Assembly (NCBI GenBank): GCA_004525685.1
Contig: SPBW01000054.1
Location: forward strand, 1 to 11,721
From: Candidatus Atribacteria bacterium
GTDB lineage: Bacteria; Bipolaricaulota; Bipolaricaulia; UBA7950; UBA9294
Direction of reading: 5' to 3'
Length of the DNA stretch: 11,721 bases
Shown here: positions 1 through 6,133 of the stretch, in pieces
Layout of the letters: the number at the start of each line of letters is the position of its first letter
How positions within the stretch are numbered: position 1 is the stretch's first letter
Position numbers and translations under genes: made by a program
The notes under the pieces: generated by a model
The model's database searches: none
What the model was told of the DNA's origin: nothing
What the model saw: the letters and a program-made list of their open reading frames with translations, nothing else

Positions 1-172
1 TCTTTTCCTCGCTTCGACAGATTACCTGGAGCGAACATGGGCTGCCCTCAATCAAGTGCCAGAATCCGCGTAGGATTGCCCGCAGAAGTCCTTGGCGAGC
101 GATGAGTTTGGGGTTGGTGAAGAAACTGCTCTCTGAAAACATCCAGTGCTGTCCTAAGTAGCCGCCCTGCAT
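1..172 (-). CDS. Possible partial CDS, unidentified protein (runs off left edge)
   Basis: An open frame on the minus strand runs from an ATG at 170-172 to the window edge (57 codons) without a stop. The frame is also open upstream of this ATG as far as about position 250, through residues reading HLFDPGEVTRWAYLDEA. The predicted start of the product (MQGGYLGQHWMFSESSFF) is rich in aromatic residues and protein-like, followed by a basic and hydrophobic stretch (RQGLLRAILRGFWHLI). I do not recognise a family. It lies on the same strand as, and just downstream of, the DUF1761-like gene, so it could be co-transcribed. There is no convincing Shine-Dalgarno sequence before the ATG (only GGATGAAGCG), so the start is uncertain. 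It could be non-coding. Confidence 0.3.
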   Translation of the reverse strand, partial: MQGGYLGQHWMFSESSFFTNPKLIARQGLLRAILRGFWHLIEGSPCSLQVICRSEEK

Positions 173-227
173 CGCTTCATCCAAATAGGCCCAGCGAGTG
201 ACCTCTCCAGGATCAAAGAGATGCCGC

Positions 228-689
228 CTACTTCCAGAGCACGAACATCACTCCCTGGGCGCTGAATACGATGACTTGATAGATCGTGTACAGCAGCCAC
301 GCATCACGCGACGACGCTTCGAATGTTCCAACGATCAGCGTGGCCGTCGCGCCAATGCCAACATAGGCGATGGCCCCGAACAACGCCCCTTGCCACCAGA
401 TGGTAATGTGCAGGCCGGAAATCAACGCTGCCAAGGCATAGACAGAAGTCAAACCTGCGACAAGCGGAAGAATGTACATGCCGATACTGCTCTGGATCTC
501 ATCCTTTGTCTTGCCAATCGCCTTGAGCCACACCTTCCCAAATAGCGGTCCGTACCAAAGCGATCCCAGCGCCATGTTGAAGATGCCGCCAACCAGCACA
601 GCAATCCAGTTGAATTGCCCAAGAACTCCATTTTGACCTCCTTGCGCTTGTCGTACGCTAGCACAAGCACAAGAGCCCACCAAATTCAC
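228..689 (-). CDS. DUF1761-like small integral membrane protein; start region probably frameshifted
   Basis: The product is a small membrane protein with about four hydrophobic segments. Its N-terminal signature NWIAVLVGGIFNMALGSLWY followed by GPLFGKVW matches the DUF1761 family, for which no biochemical function is established. Later hydrophobic stretches are around MYILPLVAGLTSVYALAAL, WWQGALFGAIAYVGIGATA and WLLYTIYQVIVFSAQGVMF. The open frame can only start at GTG 689 (153 aa) or nearby TTG/GTG codons. This adds about 25 polar, Cys-containing residues that the family normally lacks. A very good Shine-Dalgarno (AAGGAGGT, 636-643) sits 4 nt before an ATG at 629-631, but that ATG is one base out of frame. 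Adding one base near 615-618 would give M-E-F-L-G-Q-F-N-W and a 134-residue protein of normal family length. So either a one-base deletion (real or a sequencing error) broke the start, or GTG 689 is used. The gene diverges from the GAF gene. Confidence 0.75.
   Translation of the reverse strand: MNLVGSCACASVRQAQGGQNGVLGQFNWIAVLVGGIFNMALGSLWYGPLFGKVWLKAIGKTKDEIQSSIGMYILPLVAGLTSVYALAALISGLHITIWWQGALFGAIAYVGIGATATLIVGTFEASSRDAWLLYTIYQVIVFSAQGVMFVLWK
636..643 (-). promoter_or_regulatory. Strong Shine-Dalgarno AAGGAGGT, out of frame with the downstream gene
   Basis: On the minus strand AAGGAGGT is followed by CAAA and then ATG (629-631), which is near-ideal spacing. The ATG opens a 73-codon-track frame with no recognisable protein, while the DUF1761-like frame is offset by one base. 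This ribosome-binding site is the main evidence that the DUF1761-like gene originally started here. Confidence 0.6.
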
Positions 690-696
690 GGTGAGC

Positions 697-712
697 AGCC
701 CTCTGGAGGGCT
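697..712. repeat. Short perfect inverted repeat (hairpin) in the divergent region
   Basis: AGCCCTC and GAGGGCT (7 bp) are separated by 2 nt. More realistically, a hairpin would have a 6-bp stem and a 4-nt loop. It lies in the leader of the DUF1761-like gene on one side and upstream of the GAF gene on the other. No T-tract follows on either strand, so it is not an obvious terminator. It could be an operator or chance. The rest of the 690-899 stretch holds only the weak promoter listed next. Confidence 0.3.
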
Positions 713-756
713 CTGCAACGGACGTGTTTTGTGAGTGCCAGACGAGCGGTCATCAG

Positions 757-786
757 TTGACATTGGGCCGTGAGTTCGAGTTAGAT
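757..786 (+). promoter_or_regulatory. Candidate sigma-70-type promoter for the GAF/cyclase operon
   Basis: A perfect -35 hexamer TTGACA (757-762) is followed after 18 nt by TTAGAT (781-786), a weak -10 sequence. It would give a leader of roughly 110 nt before the GAF gene start at 900. The -10 match is only partial and the spacer is at the upper limit, so this is tentative. Confidence 0.35.
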
Positions 787-899
787 GGGGGCGAAGGTCC
801 TGACAAACCAGTGGAATCGGCTCTCGCGGAAGGACATCGTAGAACATGCCCAGGTGGCGCGGGGGCCGTCTTACTGATTGCGCCATGAGGAGTGGGATC

Positions 900-1958
900 A
901 TGACGGAACCGGCTTCGTGCGATTGCTTGTCTGGCGCTCTACGCCTGATCGATGCCATCCAAGCGGCACAGGATATGCACCAGTGTTGCCAGAGCCTGCT
1001 TGAACAAGCTCTGGCACTGACAACGTCTCAGAGTGGGTTTGTTCTCGTATCCGATCCGCGACTCCCATCTGAGCACTTCTTGTCCAGTGGTTTTGAGCCG
1101 AACTTCGAGGCGCGCAGCCTGGCAGACCGCTTGGAGTGGCTCGACCAACTGGCCGATGCGCCGGAGGAGCGGCCCACGCGCGTTCGCTTTGGCGAGCATG
1201 CTCTTGCGCTTCAGCCGATCCGCGCGTCAGGTCGAGTTCTTGGCATGATCGGGCTGGCTGGAGTGGATGAAGTCGATACGGGGTTACAGCAGTTGATGCC
1301 AGTAATCGGAACCATGATCGAACGTCTGGCCGCCAAAACGAGCATGGAGCGGAAGCTTCTTCACTTCGATACATTCCTTGAGGTCAGTTCTTTGCTCGCC
1401 AAGCCTGTTGGCCTCTCGGAATCGCTGGACATTGCCCTCTTCTCAAGTATGAAGGCGGTATCTGCTGAAGCCGCATCCATCCTGCTTCTTGACGAAGCCA
1501 AGCAACGATTCCGCTTCTTCCACGTGGAAGGGGCCGCCAAGCCGCTACTTGGAGAGATCACGTTCGATTCTTCGGAGGGCGTTGCAGGCAGAGTCCTGCA
1601 ATCGCTGGAAGCGCAAGTGGTCAATGATGTGGTGGATGACGTTCAGTTCTATGGACAGATCGATAGCAAAACGGGATTTCGAACACGCAATTTGATAGCC
1701 GTTCCACTGCTTGCGGGCAATGATCCCATCGGAGTTCTCGAAGTACTCAATCGTTCCGGCAACGAAGATTTCACGGTTGATGATCGTCTGCTGCTTGTCG
1801 CCGTGGCGGATCAGATCGCCTATGCCATCCGCAACGCGCAGCTCTTTGATCAGGTCGTGCAAGCCTACTGCAAGCGCAGGCAGGGAGAAGACTCGTGCGA
1901 CAAGTGCCCTCAGCCGCTTGAATCGTGGGATCCGTGCAATCAGTACCGTGAGCGATAG
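900..1958 (+). CDS. GAF-domain sensor protein with Cys-rich tails
   Basis: The protein is predicted at 352 aa. I chose the ATG at 900 because AGGAG (888-892) lies 7 nt upstream. An in-frame ATG at 846 would add 18 residues without a good ribosome-binding site. Residues of about 150-315 form a canonical GAF domain, a small-molecule or redox sensor fold found in signalling proteins. Recognisable parts are the helix DTFLEVSSLLA, the strand AASILLLDE, FDSSEGVAGRVLQS, the basic turn RTRNLIAVPLL, PIGVLEVLNR and the closing helix LLLVAVADQIAYAIRNA. Residues 1-140 look like a second, degenerate GAF unit (ALRLIDAIQAAQDMHQCCQSLLEQALAL in two parts, then VLGMIGLAGVDE). There is no transmembrane segment and no output domain, so it probably acts through a partner, most simply the cyclase encoded 103 nt downstream. 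All eight cysteines lie in the two tails: C7, C9, C29, C30, and C324, C333, C336, C346. Confidence 0.85.
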   Translation: MTEPASCDCLSGALRLIDAIQAAQDMHQCCQSLLEQALALTTSQSGFVLVSDPRLPSEHFLSSGFEPNFEARSLADRLEWLDQLADAPEERPTRVRFGEHALALQPIRASGRVLGMIGLAGVDEVDTGLQQLMPVIGTMIERLAAKTSMERKLLHFDTFLEVSSLLAKPVGLSESLDIALFSSMKAVSAEAASILLLDEAKQRFRFFHVEGAAKPLLGEITFDSSEGVAGRVLQSLEAQVVNDVVDDVQFYGQIDSKTGFRTRNLIAVPLLAGNDPIGVLEVLNRSGNEDFTVDDRLLLVAVADQIAYAIRNAQLFDQVVQAYCKRRQGEDSCDKCPQPLESWDPCNQYRER

Positions 1959-2061
1959 CCGTGGACGCACACTGTGGAATCTCGCGCCGATGCGACGATG
2001 CCCCAAACACTCGAATGAAGAACGCAGCGGCCGCCCTGAATCATAGACTGATGGAGATCCC

Positions 2062-5000
2062 ATGATCGTAGCAAAACTTGCTGCCTATCTGGCCATGGAT
2101 CGGAGACATGCGCTGTTGTCCGAGACGGACGTCCCCGTTCATTTCTCTGGTGCCGCGCTTCTGGCCGACATTTCCGGCTTTACGCCACTGACTGAGGCTC
2201 TTGTCGAGCATCTAGGTCCGCGCCGCGGCGCTGAAGAGCTGACCAGCCTGCTCAACACGGTATATACGGACCTCGTTTCACGCGTTCACCACTTCGGCGG
2301 AAGCGTTGTCTGCTTCATTGGAGACGCGCTGATTGCCTGTTTCACTGAGGATGATGGCATCCGAGCCCTTGCTTGTGGACTGCAAATGCAGCGGGTTATG
2401 CAGCAATTCAAAGGGATGTCTGCTGCCCATGGCGGTCGGATCAATCTCTCCATGAAGGCGGCCGTCGCGGTAGGGACGATGCATCGTTTCCAGGTGGGAG
2501 ATCCAACGATTCGGCAGATGGACGTGATTGCAGGAGCGACGATCGATCGTCTCTCTGTTGCAGAACATGCCGCGAATCCTGGGGATGTCGCTGCATCTCC
2601 AGAAGTGATTCGCCGGCTGGGCAATCGTGTGGTTGTGGATGAGTGGCGCGGTCGTGTTGCCGTAGTCTGTGGGTTGCGAGAGCCAGCTACACCGCAGGGG
2701 TGGCCGGATTTGGATCTGGAGACCCTCCTTTCAGCCGAAGCTCTGAGGCCTCATCTTCTGGAACCCGTTTATCAAAGGGTGTCTGCTGAGCAGGGAGACT
2801 TCCTTGCAGAGCTTCGACCTGTGGCGGCCATCTTCCTCAAGTTCTCTGGCATCGACTACGATCAAGATCCCGAGGCTGAAGACAAGTTGAACGCCTACAC
2901 GGGTTGGGTGCAGTCGGAAGTCAAACGACATGGCGGGCACGTACTGCTACTGACTACGGCGGACAAGGGGAGCCATCTCTATGCAGTATTCGGCGCCCTT
3001 GAGGCCCATGAGGATGACTGCCACCGAGCCGTGGCTACAGCCAAGGCCCTGCTAGAGGTTCCTGAGACGCTGGGATTCATCACCGACACGCAGATCGGCG
3101 TGAGTTACGGTCGCGCACGTGTTGGAGCCTATGGAGGAGAGACGCGGCGAACTTACGGAGCACTTGGCGATGTCATCAATCTTGCGGCGAGGCTGATGTC
3201 AATTGCCCCTGCGGGGGAGATTCGCTGCAGCCAGTCCATTGTCGATCGATCCAAAGAGCAGTGGTCATTCGAGTCGCTCGATGCGGTCCAGCTCAAGGGG
3301 ATGAGTCATCTTCAAGCAGTCTATCGTCCCAACATGCGTACACAAACGGCATTCTCGTCTGAAGGCGCGTTGGTCGGACGAAAAGATGAGTTGGATGCGC
3401 TGTGTGCTGCGCTGGAGGATGCAAAAGGGGGATCTCGCCGCATCCAGCTCATGGAGGGAGAAGCTGGAATAGGCAAGAGTCGACTGGTTGATGAACTCAC
3501 TCGTGTCGCGAAGGCGGACGGATTTACCTGCCTGTTCGGCGCAGGTGACAGTATTGAGCAACATACACCCTATCTGGCATGGCGAGGGATTCTATCGGCA
3601 GCGTGCGGACTCAACGAGGCCTTGCTGCCAAGCGAGCGCAGAGAGCGCGTGCACTCGTGTCTGGCAAGCATTGATGCAGCGCACCGTGCGGCACTCCTCA
3701 ATGGCATTCTTGGTTTGGACCTGCCTGAGACAGCCTGGACGCAGGCGCTTGCCCCCGAGGTTCGGCAAGAGAGTCTGGCCGCTCTCATGGGCGAGCTCCT
3801 CGCTCACGTGGCAGCGACGCACCCGTTGCTGCTTGTTCTGGATGACGTTCACTGGCTCGATTCGCTGTCATGGGATCTGGCGGTTTCTGTCGCGCGTAGT
3901 CTGGCTCAGAGCTCGGCATTGCTCGTCCTGACACATCGTTTCTACGGAGAACTGGAACCGGTTGAGTTGACATTGCTGTCCAATCTGACAGGCGCATCTC
4001 GCCTTCGCTTGGGACCACTGCCCTCTGAAGCAACGTTGATGCTGGCGGCGACCCAGCTTGGACTGTCTCGTGAGGCATTGCCTGACGCTGTGGCTCGACT
4101 CATCAAAGAGAGATCAGAAGGCAATCCGTTCTATGCGAGGGAGCTGATGAGTGCGCTGCTTGATTCGGGGCAGCTTGCCGTTTCAGACGGCGCGTGCGTG
4201 ATAGAGGGCGATGCCACGGTACTCTTGGAAAGCGTTCCCAGCACGCTGGAAGGCGTCGTGCTCTCCAGGCTGGATCGGCTTCCTGATGACGAGCAGTTGA
4301 CGATGAAAGTGGCGTCAGTCATCGGGCGGAGTTTCCTCGTGCTGGCTGTGGAGAGAGCCTACCCCTCATCGATTGAGCGAACCGAGATCATCCGGCACTT
4401 GGCTGACACGACGCGCCGGCGGCTTACGATGAAGGAGTTCGAAAATCTAGAATCGGGGTACGCATTTTCCCATGTGGTGACCCAGCAAGTAGCCTACGAG
4501 ACCCTGCTGTTTGAGCAGCGGCGGACGCTGCATCGCAATGTCGCCAAGTGGATTGAAGAGACGTACAAGGACGAGTTGTCGATGCAATATCCAGTGCTTG
4601 TTTTTCACTGGAAGCGAGCGGGGCGAGAGGATCTCGAATTCCGATATTGCCGCCTCGCAGGCGACCATGCGGCGAAGACGTATGCCAATGCGGAAGCGGC
4701 GCTGTACTACTCACGGGCGCTGGAGTTGCTGGACGAGCTCAGGGAACCCAAGCATTCGGAGACTCGATTTGAGATTCTGTCTAGGCGCGTGAAGATCCTT
4801 GCATTGCTTGGACGCGTTGAAGAGGAGCGAGCTGATCTGGAAGCGCTCCTGGCCATGGCCGCGAAAGCAGGCGACCTTCAACGAAGAGGCGACGTCTTGG
4901 TGGGTTGGGCGGATCATCACAATCGATGCGGCCAGTTCGAGCAAGCCCTGGACAGCGGGACCGTGGCGCTTGACTCTCTGAGACAAGTTGGAAGCGTTAA

Positions 5001-6090
5001 GGGAGAGGCGCAAGCCCTGACGACGCTTGGCAAGACGTTCGAAGAGCAGGGGGAGTTCCCTCAAGCGCGCGAGCATGTCGAGCGAGCGCTCAAGATCTTC
5101 GAGCAATCCGAAAATGTGGCGGGACAAGCTGCCAGTATGAAATCGCTGGGCATCATCCATGCACGCCTGGGCGAGCTGCCCCAGGCGATGGAGCGGTTCA
5201 ATGAAGCGCGCGAACTGTATCGCCAAGTGGGTGATCGCAAGGGGGAAGCCGACATCTTAGGCAACCTCGGCGCGCTCAATTACTACCTAGGTGACTACGA
5301 GGCCTGCATCGAGTACACGCAGAAGGCTCAGCCGATGTTTGAGGAAATGGGAAATCGAAGCGGATCGGCTCGCTGTCTCTCCAATCTTGGCAACTCTTAC
5401 AGCGCGTTGGGCGCATTTGACGATGCCTTGAGAGTGCACGAGCAGAGCCTGGACATCTACCACCAGCTAGAGGATGAGAATAGCTGTGCTGACAGCTACA
5501 CAAATCTGGGCAATGCCTATCATGCATTGGGAGTAGCCGGTTATCCCGAACTTCTTGTTGCTCGAGAAGACGAGAACGAGCATCTACGATCCGCAGTCAA
5601 GCACCATCAAGACGCAATGGCTATCCGCGAACGCATCGGAAATCGAGCGGGCGTAGCCGTGTCTCACCTCAACCTTGGCTCTGTGTTCCTTTGCATAGGG
5701 GAACTGAAACGTGCGTCATCGCATCTGAGTCAGGCGATGGAACTCATCCAGGAACTCGGCATGGAACTCTATGCCGCACGGGCGCTCGCGGCATTGGCAA
5801 GAGTCAGCCTGCAGGCAGGAGAGACTCAATCAGCCGTAGAGTATTCGTCAAGGGCGATCGAACAGCTGAAAGACCAGGATCAGTTTCTCTCTGATGAAGT
5901 TCAGTTTACGCAGTACTTGGTGTTGCAGGCCGCGGGCAGAGAAGCAGAAGCTGAGCCGTTCTTGGATCGGGCGCATGCGTCCGTGATCGCGAGGGCGAAC
6001 GGACTTTCTAAGGTAGGCTTCAAGAACTCATTTCTGGCCATGTATCACGAAGTCTTGGCTGCTTGGGAGAATAGGCGAGCGACGTCCTAG
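2062..6090 (+). CDS. Soluble-adenylate-cyclase-like protein: tandem class III cyclase domains, AAA/STAND ATPase, TPR tail
   Basis: This 1342-residue cytosolic protein has the architecture of soluble adenylate cyclase (ADCY10-like). Domain C1 (about 28-205) has both metal-binding aspartates, D36 in LADISGFT and D88 in FIGDALIACF. Domain C2 (about 250-425) lacks the aspartate at the equivalent place (FLKFSGID). It supplies a lysine in DKG (K302), as in the adenine-contacting lysine of mammalian sAC, and the transition-state Asn/Arg pair N373 and R377 in GDVINLAARL. One intramolecular active site converting ATP to cAMP is therefore expected. An ATPase module follows, with LVGRKDEL at 437-444, Walker A GEAGIGKS at 466-473 and Walker B LLLVLDD at 589-595. 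Residues of about 940-1270 are TPR-like helical pairs (ALTTLGKTFEEQGEFPQAREH, SYTNLGNAYHALG). GGAG at 2053-2056 supports the ATG at 2062. There are no membrane segments. Guanylate specificity or an inactive cyclase cannot be excluded. Confidence 0.92.
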   Translation: MIVAKLAAYLAMDRRHALLSETDVPVHFSGAALLADISGFTPLTEALVEHLGPRRGAEELTSLLNTVYTDLVSRVHHFGGSVVCFIGDALIACFTEDDGIRALACGLQMQRVMQQFKGMSAAHGGRINLSMKAAVAVGTMHRFQVGDPTIRQMDVIAGATIDRLSVAEHAANPGDVAASPEVIRRLGNRVVVDEWRGRVAVVCGLREPATPQGWPDLDLETLLSAEALRPHLLEPVYQRVSAEQGDFLAELRPVAAIFLKFSGIDYDQDPEAEDKLNAYTGWVQSEVKRHGGHVLLLTTADKGSHLYAVFGALEAHEDDCHRAVATAKALLEVPETLGFITDTQIGVSYGRARVGAYGGETRRTYGALGDVINLAARLMSIAPAGEIRCSQSIVDRSKEQWSFESLDAVQLKGMSHLQAVYRPNMRTQTAFSSEGALVGRKDELDALCAALEDAKGGSRRIQLMEGEAGIGKSRLVDELTRVAKADGFTCLFGAGDSIEQHTPYLAWRGILSAACGLNEALLPSERRERVHSCLASIDAAHRAALLNGILGLDLPETAWTQALAPEVRQESLAALMGELLAHVAATHPLLLVLDDVHWLDSLSWDLAVSVARSLAQSSALLVLTHRFYGELEPVELTLLSNLTGASRLRLGPLPSEATLMLAATQLGLSREALPDAVARLIKERSEGNPFYARELMSALLDSGQLAVSDGACVIEGDATVLLESVPSTLEGVVLSRLDRLPDDEQLTMKVASVIGRSFLVLAVERAYPSSIERTEIIRHLADTTRRRLTMKEFENLESGYAFSHVVTQQVAYETLLFEQRRTLHRNVAKWIEETYKDELSMQYPVLVFHWKRAGREDLEFRYCRLAGDHAAKTYANAEAALYYSRALELLDELREPKHSETRFEILSRRVKILALLGRVEEERADLEALLAMAAKAGDLQRRGDVLVGWADHHNRCGQFEQALDSGTVALDSLRQVGSVKGEAQALTTLGKTFEEQGEFPQAREHVERALKIFEQSENVAGQAASMKSLGIIHARLGELPQAMERFNEARELYRQVGDRKGEADILGNLGALNYYLGDYEACIEYTQKAQPMFEEMGNRSGSARCLSNLGNSYSALGAFDDALRVHEQSLDIYHQLEDENSCADSYTNLGNAYHALGVAGYPELLVAREDENEHLRSAVKHHQDAMAIRERIGNRAGVAVSHLNLGSVFLCIGELKRASSHLSQAMELIQELGMELYAARALAALARVSLQAGETQSAVEYSSRAIEQLKDQDQFLSDEVQFTQYLVLQAAGREAEAEPFLDRAHASVIARANGLSKVGFKNSFLAMYHEVLAAWENRRATS

Positions 6091-6107
6091 AGTCGAGGAC
6101 GTCGCTC
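6077..6107. terminator. Hairpin at convergent gene ends (cyclase side)
   Basis: A perfect 11-bp inverted repeat, GAGCGACGTCC (6077-6087) and GGACGTCGCTC (6097-6107), has a 9-nt loop that contains the cyclase stop codon. The stem is strong, but no T-tract follows on the plus strand. It may stabilise the 3' end or act with a second hairpin next to it rather than as a classical intrinsic terminator. Confidence 0.45.
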
Positions 6108-6109
6108 AT

Positions 6110-6133
6110 AGCAAGCCGGGATTGCTGCTTGCT
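6110..6133. terminator. Second inverted repeat at convergent gene ends (beta-helix side)
   Basis: AGCAAGC (6110-6116) and GCTTGCT (6127-6133) form a 7-bp stem with a 10-nt loop. The right arm overlaps the stop codon of the minus-strand beta-helix gene. As with the neighbouring repeat, no T-tract follows. Together the two repeats fill the whole 41-nt space between the convergent genes. Confidence 0.35.

Noticed and set aside
1..105. Plus-strand open frame ending at TGA 103-105, possible end of an upstream gene
   Set aside because: It is only 34 codons with no recognisable protein. The minus-strand frame through the same bases is longer and more protein-like, though neither is secure.
697..712. 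Hairpin read as a transcription terminator
   Set aside because: It lies between divergent genes, so nothing needs terminating there, and no T-tract follows on either strand.
1545..2063. 172-codon minus-strand open frame antisense to the GAF gene
   Set aside because: It overlaps a well-supported gene, shows no family signature, and its composition is what a reverse-complement frame of a moderately GC-rich gene gives.
4711..5226. 171-codon minus-strand open frame inside the cyclase gene
   Set aside because: It is antisense to the TPR region, whose periodic sequence keeps the opposite frame open. No ribosome-binding site or domain is visible.
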